A stretch of DNA of 64,000 nt from Vibrio metschnikovii CIP 69.14 (lineage in GTDB: Bacteria; Pseudomonadota; Gammaproteobacteria; Enterobacterales; Vibrionaceae), in contig NZ_ACZO01000007.1 of the NCBI RefSeq assembly GCF_000176155.1, positions 496,001-560,000 of the forward strand, read 5' to 3'. The position numbers and the translations under genes were made by a program. Shown piece by piece: positions 7,639 to 15,960 of the stretch (the first letter of the stretch is position 1; the number at the start of each line of letters is the position of its first letter). A model generated the notes under the pieces. The model was not told where the DNA came from and did not search any database. It worked only from the letters and a program-made list of their open reading frames with translations.

Positions 7639-8358
7639 ATGGGAAGAAGTTTTGAAGTGCGCAAAGCCTCTATGGCGAAAACTCAAGGCGCAAAAATTAA
7701 AGTTTATTCCAAGTACGGTAAAGAAATTTACATGTGTGCAAAAAATGGTGGCACAGATCCAGATATGAACTTATCTCTTCGCCACCTGATCTCTAAAGCG
7801 AAAAGAGATCAAGTTCCTGGCCATGTTATTGATAAAGCGTTGGATAAAGCAACAGGCGGTGGCGGTGAAGATTATCAACCTGCCCGCTATGAAGGTTTTG
7901 GCCCAGGCGGCGCAAGCGTGATCGTTGATTGTTTAACCGATAACGGTAACCGTACTTATCAAGACGTTCGTCAATGCTTTGTGAAAACTGGAGCGAAAAT
8001 TGGAACTCCAGGCGTCGTTGCACACATGTTTGATCATCAAGCGGTCTTTCAATTCAAAGGCAGTGACGAAGAGGCGATCCTTGAAGCGCTGATGATGGAA
8101 GACGCCGATGTGACGGATATTGAGTTAGACAACGATGTGATTACCGTGTTTGCACCTCACACCGAGTTTTTCAAAGTAAAAACGGCATTGGCTAATGCTT
8201 TTCCTGATTTAGTCTTAGATGTTGAAGAAATCACCTTCGTACCACAAAATCGTACCGCTGTGACGGGTGAAGATGCTGAAAAATTCCAGAAATTCCTCGA
8301 TTTACTGGATGACTGTGACGATGTTCAGCAGGTTTACCATAACGCTGACGTTGAGTAA
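7639..8358 (+). CDS. YebC/PmpR-family protein (YeeN-like)
   Basis: This 239-aa protein of the YebC family starts [32 protein letters not shown], with a GAAGAT ribosome site upstream. The conserved [38 protein letters not shown] block lies in the first 100 residues. The length is that of the whole family. YebC proteins act as DNA-binding regulators in several bacteria, and recent work also links them to relief of ribosome stalling at proline stretches. The paralogue here resembles E. coli YeeN more than YebC in its N-terminus. It is a single gene with its own terminator. Confidence 0.9.
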   Translation: MGRSFEVRKASMAKTQGAKIKVYSKYGKEIYMCAKNGGTDPDMNLSLRHLISKAKRDQVPGHVIDKALDKATGGGGEDYQPARYEGFGPGGASVIVDCLTDNGNRTYQDVRQCFVKTGAKIGTPGVVAHMFDHQAVFQFKGSDEEAILEALMMEDADVTDIELDNDVITVFAPHTEFFKVKTALANAFPDLVLDVEEITFVPQNRTAVTGEDAEKFQKFLDLLDDCDDVQQVYHNADVE

Positions 8359-8366
8359 TGATGAAT

Positions 8367-8390
8367 AGCCGAGCTTGTCTCGGCTTTTTT
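8367..8390 (+). terminator. Rho-independent terminator after yebC-family gene
   Basis: AGCCGAG (8367-8373) pairs with CTCGGCT (8379-8385) across a 5-nt loop and runs into T6. Confidence 0.92.
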
Positions 8391-8433
8391 ACGTCCTTAG
8401 CATGTCAATCTTATTCAATATAGGGAAATTATT

Positions 8434-9297
8434 ATGAAAGTCAGTTTTCTCGGTTTAGGTGTGATGGGTTATCCGATGGCTGGGCATTTAGCCAATGCAG
8501 GTTTTGAGGTGAGTGTTTTTAACCGTAATCAGCAAAAAGCCATTGCTTGGTCTCAGCGATTCTCTGGCCGCGCGGCAATGACCATCGCTGAATGTGTCGC
8601 TGATGCTGATGTCGTGCTGATGTGTGTCGGTAATGACGATGATGTCCGTAGCATTACGCTCGGCCAGCATGGCGCGCTATCAGCAATGAAGCCAAATGCT
8701 ATGTTAGTCGATCACACTACGACGTCCGCTGAGCTTGCCCGAGAGCTTGTACAAGTGGCGAAAGAGCAGGGAATAAGCTTTATGGATGCTCCGGTCTCTG
8801 GTGGACAAGCTGGCGCTGAGAATGGGCAATTGACCATTATGTGTGGCGGAGAGCAAACGCTATTTGAAAAGCTACAACCGGTTTTTGCCGCTTATGGTCG
8901 TTCTGCAATACGCATGGGGGAGGTTGGTCAAGGGCAAAGTGCTAAGATGGTCAATCAAATTTGTATCGCTGGCATCTTAAATGGACTGTCTGAAGGCTTG
9001 TTATTAGCTGAAAAAGCAGGCTTGGATGTTCCAACCATGATCGCTTGTTTAAAAAATGGCGCCGCAGGCTCTTGGCAAATGGAGAATCGTGCAATCAGTA
9101 TGGCTGAGAACCGCTTTGATTTTGGTTTTGCTATTGATTGGATGATCAAAGATCTGCAGTTTTGTCTGGATGAGGCTGAGCGTCATGGCTTGTCTTTACC
9201 GATGACGGAAGCAACGGCGCAACGTTATCGTGATTTGTCTGCTCAGGGGCTTGGCCGGATGGATACCTCGGTTTTAATCAAAGCTCTTAGGGACTGA
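8434..9297 (+). CDS. NAD(P)-dependent 3-hydroxyisobutyrate dehydrogenase-family oxidoreductase
   Basis: This 287-aa beta-hydroxyacid dehydrogenase has an N-terminal Rossmann fold with GLGVMGYPMAGHL (GxGxxG, residues 7-12). The substrate-binding motif DAPVSGGQAGAENGQL follows at about 118, and GQSAKMVNQ at about 170 carries the catalytic lysine. The family reversibly oxidises short beta-hydroxy acids such as 3-hydroxyisobutyrate, tartronate semialdehyde or succinic semialdehyde. The exact substrate cannot be told from the sequence. It stands alone between the YebC-family gene and a response regulator, so context gives no further hint. Confidence 0.88.
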   Translation: MKVSFLGLGVMGYPMAGHLANAGFEVSVFNRNQQKAIAWSQRFSGRAAMTIAECVADADVVLMCVGNDDDVRSITLGQHGALSAMKPNAMLVDHTTTSAELARELVQVAKEQGISFMDAPVSGGQAGAENGQLTIMCGGEQTLFEKLQPVFAAYGRSAIRMGEVGQGQSAKMVNQICIAGILNGLSEGLLLAEKAGLDVPTMIACLKNGAAGSWQMENRAISMAENRFDFGFAIDWMIKDLQFCLDEAERHGLSLPMTEATAQRYRDLSAQGLGRMDTSVLIKALRD

Positions 9298-9628
9298 TTT
9301 TTACCGCTAACGACTCTCAGCCATCATCGATGATGGGAGGACAACACAACACAATCGAAAGCCCAGCATCATGCCCAAACAAAATATTCTACAAGTTTGA
9401 TTTGGGCATTGATGTATTTATTGTTGGTTGATAGATCATTGGCTTCTTCTTTTGATCAGCAAAGCTATTCGCTCTAACTCATAAACTGAACTATATTTTT
9501 ATGCATAGGGTTTGTTACTCTTGCGATGTTCTCGGCTCATTTTTATCGATAGAGCCGATGAAATAGCTAAGGCTAACAGACCTTAATCGTCTAAAAATGA
9601 ATAACACGCACAGTCAGTGAGGCCGAGT
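9298..9628. other. Intergenic region with two inverted repeats
   Basis: A perfect 16-bp palindrome, CCATCATCGATGATGG, lies at 9321-9336. A hairpin CATCATGCCCAAA/TTTGGGCATTGATG (9367-9379 with 9401-9414, one bulge) follows and probably ends the dehydrogenase transcript, though no T-run is present. The remainder should hold the promoter of the response regulator. No coding sequence is seen. Confidence 0.55.
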
Positions 9629-11347
9629 ATGAGAGTGTTGATCATCGATGATCATGCGACCAACCGAGAATTGTGCCGTATTATGCTGAGTCATATTACG
9701 CCGCATGTTGATCTTTTTGCCGATGGTCAGGGAGTGGTCGCGGCAATGAAAAAGATGGATCCTTTACCCGACATTATTCTTCTCGATGTGATCATGCCAG
9801 TAAAAGATGGCTTTACTACCGCAAAAGAGATCCGTACGGCTTTTCCTGATCAGCATATTCCTATTTTGTTTCTCACGGCATTGGATGATCAAGACTCTTT
9901 TTCTCGCTGCCTTGCTCTCGGTGATGATTTTATTCCTAAACCAATCGAAAAAAGTGTCTTATTAGCCAAAATACAGGCGCACTATCGGATTGTCAAAATG
10001 CATCAGCAACTGATCTTGCAGCGTGATCAGTTACAAATATTCCAAGATCAAGTCCAGCATGATTACTCGGTAGCAGAGTCGATTTTCAGTAATTTGGTCG
10101 AAGAGATGAGCGCACAAATCGAACCGATTTATGGTATTCATTACATCTCTACGCCTTCAACGATTTTTAACGGTAATTTGATCTTGGTGGCTCGGCGTCT
10201 TTATGGTGGAATTTATGTGATGATCGCCGACTCTAGTGTCGATGGTTTGCCTGCTGCGATTGCTAATATTCCTGCGACTCGCGCTTTTTTTGCATTGGCG
10301 GAACGAGGTTGTGCATTAAGCGAAATGGTTGTCGAGCTTAATCAAGAATTGGCAACGTTTTTGCCCCCAAGTATTCATGTTGCGGCTCATTTATTTGAAA
10401 TACACTCCAACGGTTTTGAAATCTCTTGGTGGGGGGGAGGAATGCCTGACGGTTATATATTATCGCCGAATCGTCAGTTGGTGAAACGCTTGGCATCGAC
10501 ACATCAGCCCTTAGGTGTTCTACCGAGTGAAATGTTTCGTTGTGATATCAAACACTTTAAACTCTCACCAGGGCAGAGTATTGTCTGCTGCACGAAAGGG
10601 GTTATTGAAACTCGTCATCAAAACGGCGAAGTGTTTGGTCGACAACGGCTGGAAACATTATTGACACAAGCATCGACTCAATCGTTCATCAGCCTGATTG
10701 ATTCGGCGGTGCACGCTTTTTCACCAGCAGGGCAAGATGAAGATCTCTCTATCCTTGCCATGTCTTTTCCGATCATTAATGCCCAAAATACTCAGCCGAT
10801 GCTCAGTGCTTCTCCCAGTTTAATTCCTTGTAAAAGTGAACTCTATTTTTCCGCTTCGGTATTAAAGCAGATCATCGTCATGAATGAAGTTCGTTTATTT
10901 TTAAAAGGGATTATTCAAGTTGGCGATCATCTGGATTTTATCTGTTCAATTTTATCGGAACTGTTTACGAAGATTATTGAACAAGGTTTACTTGGTTTAT
11001 CGACGGCTCTCAAAAGTCATCCTGACGGTTTTGTGCTTTACCACCAACAGCGAGAGCAGTTGCTTGAGGAATTAGCTGACGATTACTGGATCCGTTTTCA
11101 GGTCGATTATCAACCTCAGCAGCAAAGGGTGTTGTTTATTCTCGAACATAATGGGCGACCGTTGACAGACGTTAATACTGAGCAAACGGAGTTGACGCAT
11201 GATGATCAAGATTTACTATTTGCAACCGAGTTATGTGAATCGATTCGTTATATAAACCACGGTCAGCAAATTCAAGCCGTATATCGTTTTGATACTCGGT
11301 ACGCTTTTCCAGACGTCTCTGTGGTCATTGAGGATTACGAGCATTAA
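9629..11347 (+). CDS. Response regulator with PP2C/SpoIIE-type phosphatase output
   Basis: This is a 572-aa protein. Residues 1-120 are a receiver domain with the acidic pair in IIDDH, phospho-acceptor Asp in DIILLDVIMP and Lys in FIPKPIE. A helical linker follows (about 125-160), then a PP2C/SpoIIE serine phosphatase domain (about 165-385, with ADSSVDGLPAA and GQDEDLSILAM). The C-terminal ~150 residues resemble a degenerate HATPase/anti-sigma-like fold. Start is the ATG at 9629 with GTGAGG upstream; the GTG at 9617 is the alternative. Such proteins act in partner-switching circuits on anti-sigma or STAS proteins. No STAS protein or cognate kinase lies next to it. Confidence 0.82.
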   Translation: MRVLIIDDHATNRELCRIMLSHITPHVDLFADGQGVVAAMKKMDPLPDIILLDVIMPVKDGFTTAKEIRTAFPDQHIPILFLTALDDQDSFSRCLALGDDFIPKPIEKSVLLAKIQAHYRIVKMHQQLILQRDQLQIFQDQVQHDYSVAESIFSNLVEEMSAQIEPIYGIHYISTPSTIFNGNLILVARRLYGGIYVMIADSSVDGLPAAIANIPATRAFFALAERGCALSEMVVELNQELATFLPPSIHVAAHLFEIHSNGFEISWWGGGMPDGYILSPNRQLVKRLASTHQPLGVLPSEMFRCDIKHFKLSPGQSIVCCTKGVIETRHQNGEVFGRQRLETLLTQASTQSFISLIDSAVHAFSPAGQDEDLSILAMSFPIINAQNTQPMLSASPSLIPCKSELYFSASVLKQIIVMNEVRLFLKGIIQVGDHLDFICSILSELFTKIIEQGLLGLSTALKSHPDGFVLYHQQREQLLEELADDYWIRFQVDYQPQQQRVLFILEHNGRPLTDVNTEQTELTHDDQDLLFATELCESIRYINHGQQIQAVYRFDTRYAFPDVSVVIEDYEH

Positions 11348-11362
11348 ACGAATGTCGAGGTT

Positions 11363-11386
11363 AGGTCTTTAATATGGCCTTTTTTT
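11363..11386 (+). terminator. Weak Rho-independent terminator
   Basis: A short stem of AGGTC (11363-11367) with GGCCT (11376-11380), including a G-U pair, is followed by six T. Confidence 0.55.
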
Positions 11387-11504
11387 AACTTAAAGCCGAT
11401 ATCCAGTGATGGGGGCCTTAATTTGAACATCGAATTATTTAGTGATTCAGACATTTTTTATACACTGCTTTTTAACCCAAAGAGATGCGGTAAGGTTGAG
11501 TATT

Positions 11505-13028
11505 ATGTGGAAGGATCTGATTACTCTCTCGGAAGACAAGAGTCGCGTTATTGCGCGCTTACCGAGCGATAGCAATGCAAACCCTGAATTAGCTCAAACG
11601 GGATTGAGTGAGTCTTTAGCTCGATTAGGAGCAGGGAAATTCTATTTGCTCGAAGAGGCGGTGAATCGTTTTATCAATTGTGTCAAAGAAGGTAAAAAAG
11701 AGGCTCGTGAAGGCATCATCATTGCTGAAAAAAGAAATGCGGCTGTTGAAGTCGTCTTGAGTGAGCAAGATATGCTAGCCAGTATGGTGGTCACAGGCGC
11801 TTATGGGGGGCGTGGTCTTTATGGCAGTGAGTTAGTGCATGCTTTAGCGCAAGCTTATGTAATTAAAGGCATAAATAAACAAGCTTTAAAAAAAGTCTTA
11901 CTGGTGAGTAAAACCTTAAAACCCGGAGAAACCTTTACTCAACCGATTGCTCAGGGTAAAGCGCCGATTCAAGGTCAAGACGTGCAATTTGTCCCTTTAG
12001 TGGATGATGTGACAACCCGCATTTTAGCTCCGCAAAAAACGGCCGATCCGCATAAAGTCGATATGAGAAATCTGGGAGAAACAATCACCGTCGAAGAAAA
12101 CGATCCAGTGATGCGTCGTAAGCCTGCAACTCAGGGTGAGCCGGGTTTTACCGTGTTGGGGAAAGTCATTCCTGCTAAACCGGGTAACGAAGGGGTACTG
12201 GTTGCGGGTAAAGGGACACACATCTCTCCTGATGATCCTAATTTGTTGTTATCCAGTCTATCTGGAATGCCGATCATTAAGAATAAAACGGTCGATGTAG
12301 AAAGCGCCTTGTGTCTAAATAACGTCAGTGTCGCAACTGGTCACGTGAAATTTAAAGGCAGTGTGGTTATTGCCGGAGATGTTGAGCCGGGAATGATTGT
12401 CCGCGCGACGGGGTCTATTGTGATCGGTGGATTTGTTGAATCGGCAGATGTACAAGCTCAAGGTGATATCGAGATCGGTAAAGGGATTATTGGCCATACG
12501 GTTTATGATGATGAAGCGAAAACCTGTGTGGTCAAATCGGGAGGCAGTATTAAGGCCAATTATGCCCAATTTTCTGAGTTACAAGCCGCGGAAAATATCC
12601 AGCTTTCTGTGCATAGTCTGAGCAATGATATTCGCTGTGGGGGCGATCTAACCGTTTTAGATAAAGCGGAAAAACAAGGCACACTCAGCGGCGGTAGTGC
12701 GAAAGTTGGCGGAAAAGTCGTGTGCTTTAATCTAGGAGTAGAAGGCGATGCGGCCACAACGCTTGAAGCATTTGCTCGCTATGGATGGTACCGTGACCGA
12801 ATCGCTAAACATAAAGAGTATTATAAACAAGCTCAAGAGAGCACGATGGAAGTTATTCGCCGGGAATTAGAGTTTAAAAAGCGTCCTAAAGCCGAGCGTA
12901 ATGAGGAAGAAGCGTCACAGATTGATCAGCATAAGGCGCAATCAAGTGAACGGATGGAAAAAGTGAAGGTGGCGGTAGACTTATTAAATGAAGAATTTGA
13001 ACAGATGATTGGAAATCAATACCATTGA
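11505..13028 (+). CDS. DUF342/FapA-like polymerising protein, frameshifted near its 3' end
   Basis: The protein runs 507 aa from the ATG at 11505 (MWKDLITLSEDKSRVIARL), with AAGG eight bases upstream. An N-terminal domain precedes a central right-handed beta-helix of the DUF342/FapA family (about 200-420: VKFKGSVVIAGDVEPGMIV, GSIVIGGFVESADVQAQGDI and similar). A long C-terminal coiled coil follows, about 430-500. The frame ends in NEEFEQMIGNQYH, while the expected C-terminal beta domain continues in the +1 frame from 13009 to 13179. The family includes FapA, a polar or flagellar assembly factor in V. vulnificus, but this copy is not beside flagellar genes. Its role is therefore open. Confidence 0.85.
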   Translation: MWKDLITLSEDKSRVIARLPSDSNANPELAQTGLSESLARLGAGKFYLLEEAVNRFINCVKEGKKEAREGIIIAEKRNAAVEVVLSEQDMLASMVVTGAYGGRGLYGSELVHALAQAYVIKGINKQALKKVLLVSKTLKPGETFTQPIAQGKAPIQGQDVQFVPLVDDVTTRILAPQKTADPHKVDMRNLGETITVEENDPVMRRKPATQGEPGFTVLGKVIPAKPGNEGVLVAGKGTHISPDDPNLLLSSLSGMPIIKNKTVDVESALCLNNVSVATGHVKFKGSVVIAGDVEPGMIVRATGSIVIGGFVESADVQAQGDIEIGKGIIGHTVYDDEAKTCVVKSGGSIKANYAQFSELQAAENIQLSVHSLSNDIRCGGDLTVLDKAEKQGTLSGGSAKVGGKVVCFNLGVEGDAATTLEAFARYGWYRDRIAKHKEYYKQAQESTMEVIRRELEFKKRPKAERNEEEASQIDQHKAQSSERMEKVKVAVDLLNEEFEQMIGNQYH

Positions 13029-13179
13029 AGTTAAAGGCAAGGTCTTCACTCACGTGACGATTCAATATGGTGATGAAAAAGTGGTCACAAAGCGAGTTCA
13101 TGGGCCTTCGATGATTATTTTTAATCAACATGAGATTAAGTTTTCCTCCAAATTGGATCAAGAGGATATTGGAATTTAA
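13009..13179 (+). pseudogene. Detached C-terminal end of the DUF342/FapA-like gene (+1 frame)
   Basis: In the +1 frame the sequence reads LEINTIEVKGKVFTHVTIQY, then residues through KRVHGPSMIIFNQHEIKFSS, and ends DQEDIGI at the TAA 13177-13179. This is a coherent small beta domain of the sort that ends DUF342 proteins. No ribosome site or start codon precedes it. One extra base within about 13005-13011 would explain the break. Full-length product would be about 558 aa. Confidence 0.75.
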
Positions 13180-13284
13180 GCCAGAGACTCTGCACGGTGA
13201 GAGTTCGACGGGCGAAATCAATCCGTTCTACTTGAGATCGTGAGGCTATCGGCGCACAATCATAGCCAAAAAAGAGGAGTAGAC

Positions 13285-13920
13285 ATGGATCTTTCAGATA
13301 TTCGTCGTGAGTACACACAAGGTGGATTACGCCGTAAGGACTTATTGCTCGATCCTATCGAGCAATTCAATTTTTGGCTAGAGCAAGCGATTAATGCCGG
13401 ACTCGCTGATCCGACGGCGATGACGGTTGCGACCGTAGATGAACATGGTCAACCTTTTCAACGAATTGTTTTACTAAAAAATATTGATCAGCAAGGCTTG
13501 GTTTTCTACACCAACCTAGCCAGTCGTAAAGCGCAGCATATTGAACATAATCATCGAGTCAGTTTGCACTTTCCTTGGCATCCTTTAGAGCGTCAAGTGC
13601 ACATTACTGGCGTCGCGGAAAAACTGACTGCCTTTGAGAACATGAAATATTTCACCTCTCGACCTAAAGAGAGCCAGCTTGCCGCATTGGCGAGTAAGCA
13701 AAGTAGCCGCATTTCTGCTCGTGGTGTATTAGAAGGTAAGTATCTCGAACTGAAACAAAAATTTGCTAAAGGAGAAATTCCTGTGCCTAAATTTTGGGGA
13801 GGCTATCGAATCAAACCGCAAAGTATTGAGTTTTGGCAAGGTGGTGAGCATCGTCTACATGATCGTTTTCTATACAGCAAATCTGATCAGCAGTGGCAGA
13901 TAGAGCGTTTAGCGCCATAA
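13285..13920 (+). CDS. pdxH: Pyridoxamine/pyridoxine 5'-phosphate oxidase
   Basis: PdxH uses FMN and oxygen to make pyridoxal 5'-phosphate, the final step of vitamin B6 synthesis and salvage. The 211-aa protein begins [20 protein letters not shown] at the ATG 13285, with GAGGAG upstream; the frame is open to 13240 without support. Family marks are [26 protein letters not shown] (FMN site) and the C-terminal [22 protein letters not shown]. It is monocistronic, converging on the PEGA/FGE-like gene with a shared terminator. The presence of pdxH on chromosome II fits Vibrio. Confidence 0.96.
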   Translation: MDLSDIRREYTQGGLRRKDLLLDPIEQFNFWLEQAINAGLADPTAMTVATVDEHGQPFQRIVLLKNIDQQGLVFYTNLASRKAQHIEHNHRVSLHFPWHPLERQVHITGVAEKLTAFENMKYFTSRPKESQLAALASKQSSRISARGVLEGKYLELKQKFAKGEIPVPKFWGGYRIKPQSIEFWQGGEHRLHDRFLYSKSDQQWQIERLAP

Positions 13921-13939
13921 AACGGGTTAGATATGATAG

Positions 13940-13964
13940 AGGGGGATAAGTGACTTATCCCCCT
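13940..13964. terminator. Terminator between pdxH and the convergent gene
   Basis: A perfect 11-bp stem, AGGGGGATAAG (13940-13950) with CTTATCCCCCT (13954-13964), has a 3-nt loop. It is followed by TTATT on the plus strand. Confidence 0.85.
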
Positions 13965-13985
13965 TTATTGTATTTAATGCTTACG

Positions 13986-15803
13986 CTATAGCTCGCGTAG
14001 GACGCGAAATCCGAGATAGTTGGCCGCCGTAGACGGCGAGACAAAGAGTTGATGGTAGGCTTTAGCCATTTCAGGTGAAAAACTCCATGCTCCACCTTTA
14101 GCGATACCGGGATTGTCTGATGTCCATTGCCAAACGTTACCAACCATATCGTAAAAGCCTAATGGGTTTGGTGAAAATGCCATGACGGGTGATGTACGGT
14201 TATTTGACCATGGCGTACCACTCCATCCAGTATTGGCTTGACCAGCGCCAAAATCATTCCCCCACCAGTAATCAGTTCTCCGCCCAGCGCGAGCGGCGAT
14301 CTCCCACTCATCTTCACTCGGTAAGCGATAACGAAACCCAGTTTGTTGAGTTAACCAATTGGTATAAGCTCTTGCGTCGCTACGACTGATACAGACGGCA
14401 GGTGATTGAGCTGTTTGCTGAAAGCCGGGATTTTTCCAATCGCTTCCTGATACAGGAGCAACCGTTGTTCCTTGTACTGCCAGACAAATATTTTTCAGTT
14501 CAGCATCGGTTTTATAACCCGTTTGTTGAATAAATTGCTTAAATTGCCCTACGGTGACTGGCGTTGCGCTAATAGCGAAAGCATGATCAAGGCGAACTTG
14601 ACGAGATGTGTTCTCCCCTAATAAGTACTCCCCTGCGAGTAGAGTGATCATTTGCGGGGCTTGCTGAGTATTTTTCAGAGTATCGGCGAACTTATCACCG
14701 GCTTTTACCTCATTAACAATTTCACGTAATACGGCACGTAAGGTGTGATCGCTACTGATATTGACCTGTTGATCAAATGGATGGAAACCTTCTTTTTTGA
14801 TAACGACATGGTGTTGACCAGTAGGGAGCATGATTTCAACAGGAGTACTACCATAACGGACACTATTAATCGTGACCTGATCGTTATGCTGATTGGAACG
14901 AATCATGACATTAACCCAAGCCACTTCTTTTTGTTGACTTGGATGGCTACCATCACCAGGAGCGAAGCAATATTGGCTATCAATATTGAGTAATGTACAA
15001 GGCACGTTTTCGGCAGGTCTTGCATCTAATTGTGCTTCAAGTACCGTTTTAAAGCGGTTGCCATCATAAAAACCAGAATCAACGGTTTTATGTCTGAGCA
15101 AGTGAATGTTGAGCGAAACGGCGGCGAGGTGCTGTTTGATCAACGGCGCTTCAGTGGTCTCTTCTATTAACCACGTTTGAAATTGATTGACGGCCTTTTG
15201 CTGAGCTAAATCAGTGGTTTGTTGGCTACACTGTGCCAAAGTCATTGTGGCATGACAGACATTGGTAAAGCTGACTTTTTGTTCTCCGACACGACTCAAT
15301 TCTGCTCGTAATCGCTCTGCTCTTGCTCGGAGTTTATCTTGATTCAATTGAGTAATTTTTTGTTGGATAGCGTCTTGGCTAGCTTGTAATTGAACGAGCT
15401 GATTTTGCATTTCTTGCAAGGTTTGCTGAGCAAGCAAAGTGTCTTGTTGATTTTTCTTAACTTCAGACCAAGCCGTTTGGTAAGCGTGTTGTGAACCGCT
15501 AATGTCTAATTGCGGTTCATCAATCATTTTCAAATAATCACGTTCTAGGGCTGTTTTCGCTGAATTGAATACGGTATTGAGTTGTTTAGTTAAGGCAGTT
15601 AAACGAGCGAGTTCAGCTTGCTGAGTGTCCACCACCGTTTGCTGATGTTGAGTTGCTTTCTTCGCTTCTTGCCACTGGGTATGATGCGTAAATAATGCGT
15701 CATCAATCGCCATGACTGAGGAAGGTGTGCCTTCAGCTAACGTGGGTGCTGTCACTAAGCAAGGTAAAAGTGCTAATAACAGAACGGGTAAACCTGGTCG
15801 CAT
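13986..15803 (-). CDS. Envelope coiled-coil/PEGA protein with formylglycine-generating-enzyme-like domain
   Basis: This 605-aa protein has a signal peptide (cleavage near APTLA-EG). A long Gln-rich coiled coil spans about 35-200, then a region with paired cysteines (VCHATMTLAQCS; PCTLLNIDSQYC). A PEGA domain (about 295-365, SVRYGSTPVEIMLPTGQHHVVIKKEGF) and a SUMF1/FGE-sulfatase domain follow (about 385-605, ending GGAWSF...YLGFRVL). The FGE-like fold is often a non-catalytic binding domain in secreted proteins; I see no clear catalytic Cys pair. Its first 365 residues are paralogous to the next gene upstream (15961-17064). Location is inferred periplasmic; function unknown, perhaps envelope or polysaccharide binding. 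Confidence 0.82.
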   Translation of the reverse strand: MRPGLPVLLLALLPCLVTAPTLAEGTPSSVMAIDDALFTHHTQWQEAKKATQHQQTVVDTQQAELARLTALTKQLNTVFNSAKTALERDYLKMIDEPQLDISGSQHAYQTAWSEVKKNQQDTLLAQQTLQEMQNQLVQLQASQDAIQQKITQLNQDKLRARAERLRAELSRVGEQKVSFTNVCHATMTLAQCSQQTTDLAQQKAVNQFQTWLIEETTEAPLIKQHLAAVSLNIHLLRHKTVDSGFYDGNRFKTVLEAQLDARPAENVPCTLLNIDSQYCFAPGDGSHPSQQKEVAWVNVMIRSNQHNDQVTINSVRYGSTPVEIMLPTGQHHVVIKKEGFHPFDQQVNISSDHTLRAVLREIVNEVKAGDKFADTLKNTQQAPQMITLLAGEYLLGENTSRQVRLDHAFAISATPVTVGQFKQFIQQTGYKTDAELKNICLAVQGTTVAPVSGSDWKNPGFQQTAQSPAVCISRSDARAYTNWLTQQTGFRYRLPSEDEWEIAARAGRRTDYWWGNDFGAGQANTGWSGTPWSNNRTSPVMAFSPNPLGFYDMVGNVWQWTSDNPGIAKGGAWSFSPEMAKAYHQLFVSPSTAANYLGFRVLREL

Positions 15804-15855
15804 TGTTGCCTACTTCAGTTAAGTTTTTGAAAATTATTGTCGCTATTCTAAACGA

Positions 15856-15910
15856 AAACGCCGTTTTGTCAGAAGTCATCTTTCAATAACTTAGGACCAA
15901 AACGGCGTTT
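15856..15910. repeat. Inverted repeat between the two PEGA genes
   Basis: AAACGCCGTTTTG (15856-15868) pairs perfectly with CAAAACGGCGTTT (15898-15910) across 29 nt. Each arm is itself nearly palindromic (AAAACG-C-CGTTTT). It may end or attenuate the upstream gene's transcript, or be an operator in front of the 605-aa gene. Confidence 0.65.
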
Positions 15911-15960
15911 AAACGACAGCTTTGTGAAATCAGACCAGAAAACGAGTCGATTTACAGGAA

